64,000 nucleotides of DNA, taken from the NCBI GenBank assembly GCA_033765305.1, contig JANRID010000058.1, positions 129,231-193,230 on the forward strand, in the 5' to 3' direction. A program made the translations under genes and the position numbers. The notes beneath the pieces were generated by a model, which searched no databases, was not told the origin of the DNA, and worked only from the letters and a program-made list of their open reading frames with translations. This stretch comes from RDXT01 sp033765305 (GTDB lineage: Bacteria > Bacteroidota > Bacteroidia > J057). The first letter of the stretch is position 1. Each line of letters starts with the position of its first letter. This document shows positions 54,941 through 63,931 of this stretch, piece after piece.

Positions 54941-56185
54941 ATGCGCGGTTTTTCCACCATCGCTTGCGGTCTGTTCCTTATCATGGGCAGCCTGGTTTGC
55001 ATCGCCTCCCTGTCCGCCCAGACGGAACAGGCCGACAAACCCACCCAAAGCGCACAATCCACCCGCGAGTACCAAAGCGGCTACCGTTTTTTCCAGAACA
55101 CCGCACCTGAGTTCCTCCAGATCGAAATCTCCGAGGTGGCCACTGATGCCGATCTGGGCAAGCGCAATGGCAACGGCATCCGTGTCCGGGCCACCGCACG
55201 GGTGATCGATGTCATCCGTTCCGATTCCGGCGTCGTTCAGGGCGGCACGGTGGTGATCGCCTATGTCCTTTCCGCCCGCGCCGGCAATGCCGCGGAAACA
55301 CCACCGCTTCTGGAGAAGGGGAAAACGTATCCCGCTTTTCTGGAAAAGAAGGGTGGCGTCTTTGTTCCCGCGGCCCGCCACCTCAGTTTTTCCCCGCCTT
55401 CCGGAATCCAGATGAAGGTTTACGAGGAAGCCCGCACACGCAGTCGCGAAAAAGCCCTGGCACAAGCCAGCCGTCCGGCCAAAGCCGGACCTGAACCCCG
55501 CGTGACCACCACGGGGCCCTTGGTGGCCCCGCTGATGGAAGACAACGCCAATCCCCAACCCACTCCGGTGGTCCGACTCTCCAAGCCTTTGGTGGAAACA
55601 ACCCCCGATGACCAGCCCCTTCCAACGGCCAGTCCCGACCCCACCACCCCAACGGCCCTTTCCGAATCGTCTCCGGCCAATCCTGGGGATAAACCCATCG
55701 TGGTCCCCCTCAATCCCCTGCCCCGGTCACAACCCCAACCGGAAGTCCGACCCGAAGCCGAGCCCAATCCCCTCACGGTCGAAACCCAACGCCCGGCCCC
55801 TGTCCGCATCACTCAGCCCACCGCTACCGTCCCGGCAAATGCGCCCGCGCCCGCGCTCGCACCACAAGAAGCGGGCGAATCCCTCCCAACCGTTACCGCC
55901 GACGAACCTCCGGCCAAAGTGGTCGCCTTGCCGCCCCCCCCCAAACCGACGGACCGATCCTCCGAGATCGTCACCCGGCAGAATTACGCCGATATTTACG
56001 GCATCATCAAAGAAGCTGACGTCCTGAAAATCCAGGGCGAAAACGACAAGGCCCGTGAACTCTACCAAGCGGCAAAGGAAAAGCTTCTCAAGCTCAAGGA
56101 AGACCAACCGGAATTCCAGCCGTTCATCGTGGCCTACCGGCTGAAAGACTTGGACAAAAAGCTGGCGGCGACACAGGCCAAATAA
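54941..56185 (+). CDS. secreted Pro-rich protein of unknown function
   Basis: A 414-residue exported protein. The signal peptide ends near LSAQ (about residue 27). An N-terminal domain of about 130 residues (EFLQIEISEVATDADLG, RVRATARVIDVIRSDSGVVQGGTVVIAYVLSA) is followed by about 170 residues rich in Pro, Thr, Glu and Ala, probably a flexible linker. The C-terminal helices (YADIYGIIKEADVLKIQGENDKARELYQAAKEKLLKLKEDQ) resemble one tetratricopeptide-like hairpin. No known family is assigned. Confidence 0.7.
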   Translation: MRGFSTIACGLFLIMGSLVCIASLSAQTEQADKPTQSAQSTREYQSGYRFFQNTAPEFLQIEISEVATDADLGKRNGNGIRVRATARVIDVIRSDSGVVQGGTVVIAYVLSARAGNAAETPPLLEKGKTYPAFLEKKGGVFVPAARHLSFSPPSGIQMKVYEEARTRSREKALAQASRPAKAGPEPRVTTTGPLVAPLMEDNANPQPTPVVRLSKPLVETTPDDQPLPTASPDPTTPTALSESSPANPGDKPIVVPLNPLPRSQPQPEVRPEAEPNPLTVETQRPAPVRITQPTATVPANAPAPALAPQEAGESLPTVTADEPPAKVVALPPPPKPTDRSSEIVTRQNYADIYGIIKEADVLKIQGENDKARELYQAAKEKLLKLKEDQPEFQPFIVAYRLKDLDKKLAATQAK

Positions 56186-56288
56186 GAGCCTCCGTCCACT
56201 CAGGGAGGGGTGATCTACAAATGAAAGATCGCTTCGGGCGCAATCCGTTCGCTGAACATTTCAGCAACGCATCCCCTGCCTTGATTCA

Positions 56289-57116
56289 TCAAGGTGCTGG
56301 CTGATAATCAACCCAAACCACCGGTTCAACCTCTTTTTCCACCAATAATTGCGGGACTGTGTCCACCGCTTTTCCAGGAAAAACATCCAACGCCCGCTCG
56401 GGCTGTGGTGTCTTCGGCAGTTGATCCGGGACCAAGGACTCCCTGACTTGGGATACGGAGCCCGTTCGAACGCGTAGTTCGCTGTTTTTGTCAAATTCCC
56501 AGCCGTGGATCACCATGACCCACAGCGCCAGCACAGGAAAAATGAAGGCCGCCCACTGACCGCTCAAGATATAATGACGGATGGCAAACAGCAGAGAAGC
56601 CAATAGAACGCATGTGACCAGGGTGATCGAGACATCCGTGAGTAGGACTCCCACTCCGGTGAGCAGGGCACAGACGATCGCACCGGCCAGAGGCCCATGG
56701 CAACCGCTGAAGGGAGGATAGTAGTAGTCGCCCACATTCTCATCGACCCTGTCATCCGCCACCTCCACTGCTTTGACCGGGATCGGGGTGTGGGGTAGCG
56801 GACTCGTATCCAAGTCGCTCAAGAGTTCGGAAATGGATCTCCAATCACCCCCGTCCATCCGTACCCAGTCGGCTCCATCCAAAGTGCCCATGGCATAGTA
56901 GCAGCGGATGTCTCTCAAACTGAAAGGCCCGCTGGAATTCTCATTCTTCCAAACTTGGTACTTCTTCAGCTCTTCAGTCCTGGGCCGGAGCGGGCGGGGA
57001 GCCGGTTCTGGCCTCGATTCCAGGGCCGCCCGATCCATGGGCGGCTCAATCCAGAGCACCCGCCCTTTGAATCTTTGTCCTCCAACTGTGACATCCCCTG
57101 TTTCCCGGATTCTCAC
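56289..57116 (-). CDS. GYF_2 domain membrane protein
   Basis: A 275-residue protein. GYF-like domain residues (KKYQVWKNENSSGPFSLRDIRCYYAMGTLDGADWVRMDGGDWRSISELL, about 51-99) are followed by about four hydrophobic segments (LAGAIVCALLTGVGVLL, VTCVLLASLLFAIRHY, AAFIFPVLALWVMVI) and a hydrophilic tail of roughly 70 residues. It overlaps the upstream PEP-CTERM gene by four bases (ATGA), so the two proteins are made together. It is the second GYF-membrane protein in the window. Confidence 0.75.
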   Translation of the reverse strand: MRIRETGDVTVGGQRFKGRVLWIEPPMDRAALESRPEPAPRPLRPRTEELKKYQVWKNENSSGPFSLRDIRCYYAMGTLDGADWVRMDGGDWRSISELLSDLDTSPLPHTPIPVKAVEVADDRVDENVGDYYYPPFSGCHGPLAGAIVCALLTGVGVLLTDVSITLVTCVLLASLLFAIRHYILSGQWAAFIFPVLALWVMVIHGWEFDKNSELRVRTGSVSQVRESLVPDQLPKTPQPERALDVFPGKAVDTVPQLLVEKEVEPVVWVDYQPAP

Positions 57117-57808
57117 TGCGGCTCCCCATTCTGCGGGGTCTTTTTCCGGCCGAGCACTTCTTGTGAAACGCCGCGGTCTTGATGGCGTAGGAAGGCAAGT
57201 AAAGCGCCGCCGCTGACCAGCAATATGCTGGTGTCGGGTTCGGGGACGCTCTGCGGAACAAGATCATATTGTAGATTCGGCCCGATGTTGGCCGCTCCAC
57301 CATCGGAAAACACCGGATAAACAAATCCCGCGTAATCAATGCTGTAACGGTCCTTCGAAACATCCCATCCTAATCCGGAGCCGAGCGAATACGTCCCTGT
57401 GATGTAGGCGTCGGAATTGTCAATATTGTAGTAGCGGGCGGCAATGATATAGACCGTTTCCGCATCCAACTGGATGGACTCCAAAAGGGTGGCATAGCGG
57501 AAATTGCCTGACAGTTCACCCGAATTTCCGGCGGCAACCGTGGTCGAAACCAGCAATTCGCCAGAGATGTTCCATATACCGATCTGGTGGCTTTCGTTCA
57601 GGCCATCCGCCCCCTGGTCCCATAGTCCGAGCTTGAATACATTGACCGCGGCAGATCCCACGCGGAACGCGTAACCAAGGGTGGCGTCCGACTTGAGAGT
57701 GGTCCCCTTGTTCGATGGAACCGAATTCAGGAAGGTTGCCCCTACTACTTTGGGTCCGATCGTCTGGCAGATCAAGAGCACCAGGACACAAATGTAGTTA
57801 GATTTCAT
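57113..57808 (-). CDS. PEP-CTERM sorting domain protein
   Basis: A 231-residue exported protein. The signal peptide ends near VVGA (residue 24). The body is a DUF4082-like beta-domain (LGYAFRVGSAAVNVFKLGLWDQGADGL, GNFRYATLLESIQLDAETVYIIAARYYN). The PEP-CTERM tripartite signal is at residues 189-212: VPEPDTS, a short hydrophobic helix, then a basic RHQDR. Unusually, about 18 more residues follow the basic cluster. Its stop overlaps the GYF gene. Such proteins are processed by exosortase and displayed at the surface. Confidence 0.8.
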   Translation of the reverse strand: MKSNYICVLVLLICQTIGPKVVGATFLNSVPSNKGTTLKSDATLGYAFRVGSAAVNVFKLGLWDQGADGLNESHQIGIWNISGELLVSTTVAAGNSGELSGNFRYATLLESIQLDAETVYIIAARYYNIDNSDAYITGTYSLGSGLGWDVSKDRYSIDYAGFVYPVFSDGGAANIGPNLQYDLVPQSVPEPDTSILLVSGGALLAFLRHQDRGVSQEVLGRKKTPQNGEPQ

Positions 57809-58246
57809 GTTGTATTCTTTCGGTTGATTAGAACTTTACTAAGGTATTCTTCCCTTTGTTCAATCATAATTGTCGCTATAAGGTGGTAATAATAATCTCT
57901 ACTCATATTATAAGCGCCAATCTATTTCCCAGTTGAAGGCACAGAAAAGCGATCAAATATGCAAGGAAAGCTTCCAGAAGAGTGACGGTAATCTGACAGT
58001 GGACGGCATAATCCGGAAAAGCTGCAATGGAGGTGTCGAGAAAACACCGACAGTATTTATGACAGCAACTGCACCCATGGGCTGAAAAATGATTTTGCAG
58101 CCTCTTCTGGAATTCAACCGTAGAAGATTCGCTGTAAATCCCAATACTGAATTAACTGCAAACCCATGGCCGTAAATAGCCGGGAGATGCCCGATGCCCC
58201 TCAAATCTAAAGGAGGTCGAAGTGCCGGCAGCCACACGTTCGCCGG
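57809..58246. other. AT-rich intergenic region without a convincing gene
   Basis: About 440 bases, clearly AT-richer than the surrounding genes and upstream of the PEP-CTERM/GYF pair. A 94-codon minus-strand frame (57953-58237) has no recognisable features. It probably holds the promoter of the PEP-CTERM gene, and its composition suggests the pair is a recent acquisition. Confidence 0.45.
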
Positions 58247-59800
58247 TTACCAGTCGGTCGGATGATAATCCTTGAGGAACTGGCCCCATACGTGCCGCCC
58301 CGTGTTGCAGCCGTCGATGATGGGATCAGTGATGCGCGCCGCGCCGTCAACGATGTCCAACGGCGGGTGGAACCTGTGCTCCTGCTGTTTGCGTTCGGCG
58401 ATGTGCACCGGATCCTCGTCGGTCACCCATCCGGTATCGACACTGTTCATATGGATGCCGTCGGCCTGGTAATCCGCCGCCGCTGTGCGGGTCATCATGT
58501 TCAGCGCCGCCTTGGCCATGTTGGTGTGGGGATGGCGCGTCGTCTTGAATTTTCGGTAGAATTGTCCCTCCATCGCCGAAACGTTGACGATGTGCTTTTC
58601 CCTTCCCGGTGTGCGGAGCATCAGGGGTTTGAGGCGGGCATTGAGGACAAAGGGAGCCACGGCATTGACCAATTGGACTTCCAGCAACTCGACCGCCGAA
58701 ACCTCGTGCAGCATCAACCGCCAGGAATTGCGCGTGCGCAGATCCAGCTGCTGGAGATCCTGATCCAGTCTCCCCTGGGGGAATAGATCATGGCTCCCCG
58801 CTTCATCCCCGGGCAGCAGTCCGATCTGTGAAAGTGCGGCGGCATGTACCAATCCGGTGGGTCCACCCGTGGTGGGGGCCGCCCCCGCCACCGCTTCCTC
58901 CCCTTCGGGCAGGATGTGGCAGGCCCGCAGGCCTTCGTAGGTCCCAACCAAACGGGCCACCCCGGGCGGCAGGGTCGACCATGCCGCCGTCTCCCGTTCC
59001 ATCATGTGGCGGTAGAAATCAGGCGGACGCCGAACGGTCTGGCAGGCATTGTTGATGATGAAATCCAAGCGCTCATAACGCGATTCCAGGTGATGGCAGA
59101 AGGCCTCGACACTCGGGGTGTGTCGGAGGTCCAGGCCGAAGATTTCCAGGCGTTCCGACCAGTCGGAAAAATCGGGCTCGGCGGCGTAACGCAGGGCGGA
59201 ATCGCGGGGAAACCGGGTCGTCACCACCAACCGGACCCCACAACGCAGCAATTTGATCCCAGCTTGGTAGCCGATCTTGACCCTTCCTCCGGTGAGCAAA
59301 GCCACCCGTCCGCGCAGATCGGCCGTTTCGGTTCGTTTCAAGAAATTGAAATCCCCACAGGCCGGACATAGTTGGTCGTAGAAAGGATGGAGTGTGCGGT
59401 AATCCTTTTTGCAAACGTAGCAATTCTGGGCCTCCAGAACCTCTTGAACCGGATCGTCAGTCAACGCCTCACTTTGTTGTTTATCCGCCGGAGGGCGCGG
59501 ATTCGGGGTGGTGAAAACCGGCTGGCTGCGCATTTTCCGTATACCGGTCTGGTTGAGGGTGGCTTCATCCCGCACGGCCTTCTCCGCTTTGATCCTTCGC
59601 GCCCGTTGCTTGACCTGGCGTCGGCGCGCCGCCACATCGGGACAAAAAACATCGCCTGCCGCCCGGATAAACCGCGCCCGCTCCTCCTCGGAAAGCGCGT
59701 CCAACAGCTCGCGTTGGCGCCCCAGCAACTCCAGTGTCTGGAGGGTCGCGCGGATTTGCCCCGGATCGGGGGTCACAGGCGGGTTTTCGGGCGGGGACAT
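58247..59800 (-). CDS. SDR family oxidoreductase with N-terminal zinc ribbon
   Basis: A 517-residue short-chain dehydrogenase/reductase with an unusual front. Residues 1-110 are helical and charged. A zinc ribbon has Cys127/Cys130 and Cys145/Cys148 (NCYVCKKDY, QLCPACGDF). The Rossmann domain opens VALLTGGRVKIGYQ at about residue 166. The catalytic Ser region is IVNVSAMEGQF, but the usual catalytic Tyr of YxxxK is replaced by Thr (HTNMAKAALNMM). It is a distinct family found in scattered bacteria; the substrate is unknown. Confidence 0.82.
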   Translation of the reverse strand: MSPPENPPVTPDPGQIRATLQTLELLGRQRELLDALSEEERARFIRAAGDVFCPDVAARRRQVKQRARRIKAEKAVRDEATLNQTGIRKMRSQPVFTTPNPRPPADKQQSEALTDDPVQEVLEAQNCYVCKKDYRTLHPFYDQLCPACGDFNFLKRTETADLRGRVALLTGGRVKIGYQAGIKLLRCGVRLVVTTRFPRDSALRYAAEPDFSDWSERLEIFGLDLRHTPSVEAFCHHLESRYERLDFIINNACQTVRRPPDFYRHMMERETAAWSTLPPGVARLVGTYEGLRACHILPEGEEAVAGAAPTTGGPTGLVHAAALSQIGLLPGDEAGSHDLFPQGRLDQDLQQLDLRTRNSWRLMLHEVSAVELLEVQLVNAVAPFVLNARLKPLMLRTPGREKHIVNVSAMEGQFYRKFKTTRHPHTNMAKAALNMMTRTAAADYQADGIHMNSVDTGWVTDEDPVHIAERKQQEHRFHPPLDIVDGAARITDPIIDGCNTGRHVWGQFLKDYHPTDW

Positions 59801-59905
59801 CCCGGGAAACTAGCGGATACCGGGGCCGCAGCGAAGCAAATCCCTACCTGAGAGGGCTGGAATTCGTGTCTTGTCGAACGGCTTGTCTTTCTCAAGGATG
59901 TGGCC

Positions 59906-60787
59906 ATGGCACACGCGCGCACTGTCCGAGTCGGACTCATCCAGACCACCTCCGAAGGTGACCCGGAACGCAACACGCAAAAGACCGCCGATCTCCTCCG
60001 CCGGGCGGCCGACCAGGGGGGCCAGGTTCTCTGCACCCAGGAACTGTATCGCACCGATTATTTCTGCCAGAAGGAAGACCAAGCCCTCTTCGATCTGGCC
60101 GAACCCATCCCTGGGCCCAGCACTGAGGCCTTCGCCGCCGTGGCCAGGGAAAAGGGCGTGGTCATCATCGCCAGCCTCTTCGAAAAACGCGCCCCCGGTC
60201 TCTACCACAACACCGTCGCCGTCATCGACACCGATGGATCGCTCCTCGGTATCTACCGCAAGATGCACATCCCCGATGACCCGGCCTTTTACGAGAAATT
60301 CTACTTCACCCCCGGCGACACCGGATTCAAGGCCTTTGAGACCCGCTTCGGGAAAATCGGCGTGCTCATCTGTTGGGACCAATGGTACCCCGAAGGTGCC
60401 CGGCTGACCGCCCTGGCCGGGGCGGAAATCCTTTTTTACCCGACCGCCATCGGCTGGGCTGTCGGGGAGGACGCGCATGTGAAAAAGTGCCAGCACGATG
60501 CCTGGCACACCATCCAGCGCAGCCACGCCATTGCCAACGGTGTCTTCGTCGCCAGTGTCAATCGTGTAGGAACCGAGGGCGGCCACCTCCAATTCTGGGG
60601 GCAATCCTTCGTCTGCGATCCCTTTGGCGAGGTGATCTACCAGGCTTCGCCCGACCGCGAAGAGATCATCGTGGTTCCCTGCGACTTGGGCGAGGTCGAC
60701 CACACCCGGAGGCACTGGCCTTTCCTGCGGGACCGCCGCATCGATGCCTATGGCGGCATCACCCGGCGCTACTTAGATCAACCCTGA
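59906..60787 (+). CDS. aguB: N-carbamoylputrescine amidase
   Basis: A nitrilase-superfamily hydrolase that converts N-carbamoylputrescine to putrescine, CO2 and ammonia. The 293 residues show the catalytic triad Glu46 (CTQELYRTDYF), Lys119 (IYRKMHIPDD) and Cys156 (VLICWDQWYPE). The sequence around the Cys matches the N-carbamoylputrescine subgroup. The ATG at 59906 has AAGGA with a seven-base spacer; a GTG at 59900 is too close to the ribosome-binding site. aguA lies 40 bases downstream, so the pair completes the agmatine-to-putrescine pathway. Confidence 0.93.
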   Translation: MAHARTVRVGLIQTTSEGDPERNTQKTADLLRRAADQGGQVLCTQELYRTDYFCQKEDQALFDLAEPIPGPSTEAFAAVAREKGVVIIASLFEKRAPGLYHNTVAVIDTDGSLLGIYRKMHIPDDPAFYEKFYFTPGDTGFKAFETRFGKIGVLICWDQWYPEGARLTALAGAEILFYPTAIGWAVGEDAHVKKCQHDAWHTIQRSHAIANGVFVASVNRVGTEGGHLQFWGQSFVCDPFGEVIYQASPDREEIIVVPCDLGEVDHTRRHWPFLRDRRIDAYGGITRRYLDQP

Positions 60788-60827
60788 CCTCAGTTCCCCT
60801 TCCCTCTACACCCACCCTCTCCAGACC

Positions 60828-61889
60828 ATGTGGCGCGAAATCCCATCCGATCAGTTCGACTTCCAAGGCTACCGCATGCCTGCGGAATGGGAGCCTCAGG
60901 ACGCCACCTGGCTGGCCTGGCCCGACAACCCGGACACCTGGCCCGAACACCTCGACCAGACACGCGGTGTTTATGTCCAGATGATCACCGCCCTTTGCCG
61001 GTTCCAAAAAGTCAACCTTCTGGTCAAAGGCTGCGCTGCGGACGATGGCGTGGAGGCCCGGCTGGCCGGGAAATCCTTCAACCGCGCCAACCTGCGCATC
61101 ATCCACATCCCCTACAACGATTCCTGGATGCGCGATGCCGGGCCGATTTTTGTCACCAAGCCCGGAGCGCCGGACCCGCTGCTGGCCCACGATTTTGTCT
61201 TCAATGCCTGGGGTGCGAAATACGAACCGTACCAGGATGATGACGATATCCCGGTCCATGCCTCGCGTCTGCTGCAGGTGCCGGTGGTACGCCACAACCT
61301 CGTCCTTGAGGGTGGGTCGATCGACGTCAACGGAAAGGGCACGCTCCTCACCACCCGCCAGTGCCTCCTGCACCCCAACCGCAACCCGGGCCTCACCCGT
61401 GAAGAAATCGAGTCCCGGCTCAAGCGTTTCCTCGGCCTGACCACGATCCTCTGGCTTGACGAAGGCATCGAGGGCGACGATACCGACGGACACATCGACG
61501 ACATCACCCGTTTCGTCTCCCCGACCCGTGTCATGACCGTGGTGGAAAACAACCGCAGCGACGCCAACCATGCCCCTTTGGCGGGCAATCTGCGCAAACT
61601 GCGGGAACTGCGCGACCAGGATGGCCAGCCGCTGGAAATCATTGAACTGCCCATGCCTGATAAACACCTGGAAGGACCGTTCGGACGTTCACCGGCCAGT
61701 TATGCGAATTTCCTCATTGCCAACGGTTGCGTGCTGGTGCCGGTCTACTCGGCACCCAACGAGGCCCTGGCCTTGTCACTCTTCCGCGACGCCTTCCCCG
61801 ACCGGGAAATCATCCCCATTGAATGCACGCCACTGGTGGCGGGGCTGGGTTCCATTCATTGCGTCACCCAGCAACAACCGCGCCCCTGA
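60828..61889 (+). CDS. aguA: agmatine deiminase
   Basis: Converts agmatine to N-carbamoylputrescine and ammonia. The 353 residues open MWREIPSDQFDFQGYRMPAEWEPQDATWLAWP. Other family features are SWMRDAGPIFVT near residue 100, LEGGSIDVNGKGTLL, DTDGHIDDITRFVSP and the catalytic Cys345 in GSIHCVTQQQP at the C-terminus. It acts upstream of aguB but is encoded downstream of it, 40 bases away. The arginine decarboxylase that makes agmatine is not in the window. Confidence 0.95.
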   Translation: MWREIPSDQFDFQGYRMPAEWEPQDATWLAWPDNPDTWPEHLDQTRGVYVQMITALCRFQKVNLLVKGCAADDGVEARLAGKSFNRANLRIIHIPYNDSWMRDAGPIFVTKPGAPDPLLAHDFVFNAWGAKYEPYQDDDDIPVHASRLLQVPVVRHNLVLEGGSIDVNGKGTLLTTRQCLLHPNRNPGLTREEIESRLKRFLGLTTILWLDEGIEGDDTDGHIDDITRFVSPTRVMTVVENNRSDANHAPLAGNLRKLRELRDQDGQPLEIIELPMPDKHLEGPFGRSPASYANFLIANGCVLVPVYSAPNEALALSLFRDAFPDREIIPIECTPLVAGLGSIHCVTQQQPRP

Positions 61890-61914
61890 GTTTGCCTGAT
61901 CAGGGTCTATCCAT

Positions 61915-63360
61915 TCAGGGCGCGGCCAACACAGTCAAATCCACGGATTTTTCCGCGAGGGTCCTATTCGACTTGTCCAACGAACGGAATACAAGCTTCA
62001 TGACACCTGCCTGGGTTGGGGCGATACGGAACCGGAAAGGTTCAGATTTGGGCACGCTTTGTGGAATTCCGTTGAGCGAGAATTGAAGCTTCACGACCGG
62101 ATGGTTGGCGTGGAGCAGGACGTCCACTGTATCCCCCATTTTCAGGGACCCAGCGCCCGGCGGCAGCCGATAACTGACATCCAGTGCCGGGACAAATGAA
62201 CCCGCAACGGGCACCAGCAAAAAGCCACGGGGCAAAAACAGACTGCCGCCGGAATTGTTGGGGGCTTTGTCCACCAGACCATGCCCGACAATCCAGCCTT
62301 TGTCATTGATAGCTGATGCCGATAGAAGCACCCACTTGGATGTGGGTGGTATGAGGGTGTTGAGGTTTTTCATCGGTGCCCCGAGCCCTTGCCGTATAAA
62401 CGCGCGCTGCGGCTCATTGACGAACGTCATGCTGGTCTTTCCGGATTTGGCTATGGACTCAACGCCAACGGGCAGATTGACCGAGGAAGGGGGCGGCACA
62501 TGGGAAACACCGACAATGACGCCAAAATGGTTCAAATCAGTGGCCGAACTGTAGCCTCCACCCAAATGGTCGAGCAAATGGGCGCTCCCGTTCTGCCACA
62601 AAACGGCTTCTTCCTGCTGATTCTCCAATTGCGCCGAACCAACCACCTGCCCGGCGTTGTTCAGCTTCCAGCCTTCGGCTTGCGTGCTGCCTGGCGGAAG
62701 GGGCAAGTCGGTGGCGATGCCATTTTGAAGAAGGAACGGTCGGGACTCGTTTTCAGAAACGTAGTTCGCCAGCACCGTGCCGAGATCATTGATGCAACCT
62801 CCCCGGGTGGATTGGGAATCATCCAAGAGCGAGAAACGGCCGTCTCGTATGACAAAAGCTCCCGGAACCCCGTCCTGCTGCACGTAATAACCCGCTGTTT
62901 CACCGAATTCATTGATTGAGTAGGCGGCGCAAAATTTTTCACCGTCGTGCAGTCCGGAGATCGTTTTGGAATTGGGCCACAACGTTGCCACTGTCCTGCT
63001 GCTGGAATGGACGGCTTCTCCGACCACCCAGCCAAGATCATTGATATCCCACGGCTTTCCCCCCACGGGTGAAAACAAGGGCAAGACCTTCGGCGATCCT
63101 GCTTTTTGTGCCGTGCAAATCCAGCTCACCGGGCTGTTCTTACCGGCAGCATCCACTGAGACACCCACCACCACGCCCAGATTGTTGATACCAGTGGCTA
63201 CTGTTTCAGTGTCTTTGCCCAGCGGGGCCAACTCAAAAACCTGGAACATCTGCCCCTTCGCCGAAGGAAGCAGCATCAGCGAAATAACGCCCACCATGCA
63301 AACGAAGCCGGCAGAGCCTGGTCTGCATCGAGCAACGGAACGGCTGACGTGTGGATCCAT
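61915..63360 (-). CDS. secreted HAF-repeat protein
   Basis: A 481-residue exported protein. The signal peptide ends near PSAKGQ (about residue 37). The body holds about six HAF-type repeats of the form INxxGxVVGxSxxxxxxxPxxW: GINNLGVVVGVS, DINDLGWVVGEA, SINEFGETAGYY, KLNNAGQVVGSA, DLNHFGVIVGVS and AINDKGWIVGHG, about 40 residues apart. These form a beta-propeller-like extracellular domain. The C-terminal 90 residues are Ig-like. No known catalytic site is seen; it could be a surface or binding protein. Confidence 0.78.
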   Translation of the reverse strand: MDPHVSRSVARCRPGSAGFVCMVGVISLMLLPSAKGQMFQVFELAPLGKDTETVATGINNLGVVVGVSVDAAGKNSPVSWICTAQKAGSPKVLPLFSPVGGKPWDINDLGWVVGEAVHSSSRTVATLWPNSKTISGLHDGEKFCAAYSINEFGETAGYYVQQDGVPGAFVIRDGRFSLLDDSQSTRGGCINDLGTVLANYVSENESRPFLLQNGIATDLPLPPGSTQAEGWKLNNAGQVVGSAQLENQQEEAVLWQNGSAHLLDHLGGGYSSATDLNHFGVIVGVSHVPPPSSVNLPVGVESIAKSGKTSMTFVNEPQRAFIRQGLGAPMKNLNTLIPPTSKWVLLSASAINDKGWIVGHGLVDKAPNNSGGSLFLPRGFLLVPVAGSFVPALDVSYRLPPGAGSLKMGDTVDVLLHANHPVVKLQFSLNGIPQSVPKSEPFRFRIAPTQAGVMKLVFRSLDKSNRTLAEKSVDLTVLAAP

Positions 63361-63473
63361 GGATCAGAACTTTATAGCCATACCTTTGCTTGCGCAACAC
63401 TCCGGTACTTGCCCGGAAGAGAAAATGGAAATTGGACTTGCTCCGCCCCGGGGTCCGGGCAAGTGTCCTCGCT

Positions 63474-63788
63474 GTGAAATTCGAACAAGTATCCGTTGAA
63501 GCCAAAGCCAACATCTACTTCGAAGGAAAGGTCGTTTCCCACACCCTCCTATTCCCTGATGGCCGGAAAAAGACGCTGGGACTCATTTACCCTGGTTCCT
63601 ACCATTTCAACACTGCCGCCGCGGAACGGATGGAAATCACCGATGGTTCCTGCCACGTCCGGCTGGACGGCCAGGACCACGAAATCTGCCATGTGGCGGG
63701 CGGATCCTTTGATGTCCCCGCGCAATCCGGATTTTCTATCCGGGTTGATGGCGGAATCTGTCAATACATCTGCTCGTTCGAACCCTGA
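63474..63788 (+). CDS. ppnP: pyrimidine/purine nucleoside phosphorylase (PpnP, DUF1255)
   Basis: A 104-residue cupin-fold phosphorylase that splits nucleosides into base and ribose-1-phosphate. The typical opening VKFEQVSVEAKANIYFEGKVVSHTLLFPDGRKKTLG, then GSYHFNTAAAERMEITDG, DVPAQSGFSIRV and YICSFEP, fit the family throughout. The start is GTG at 63474; the frame extends back to TTG 63390 without family-like sequence. It is divergent from the HAF-repeat gene and precedes a mobile element. Confidence 0.9.
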   Translation: MKFEQVSVEAKANIYFEGKVVSHTLLFPDGRKKTLGLIYPGSYHFNTAAAERMEITDGSCHVRLDGQDHEICHVAGGSFDVPAQSGFSIRVDGGICQYICSFEP

Positions 63789-63931
63789 AGGTGGGTTCAC
63801 TCCCACGTTTGGTACCTTCAAGCGATTTCCACTCAATTGGCACGCTCTGCTGTCGTCTCTCTAGAGCATTTTGCATTTAATTAGCTTCGTAAAAGCTGTA
63901 CAGTGTTGGTGGTATCCCGTAGAAGATTGGG

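Noticed and set aside
57953..58237. 94-codon minus-strand ORF in the AT-rich gap
   Set aside because: No start signal or motif; composition looks like translated non-coding DNA.
61880..61925. Terminator between aguA and the HAF-repeat gene
   Set aside because: CGCGCCC and GGGCGCG can pair, but the arms include both stop codons' surroundings, the stem is interrupted and there is no T-run.
63379..63390. TACCTTTG before ppnP as a Bacteroidota promoter
   Set aside because: A single match in the right half without a repeated pattern is expected by chance.
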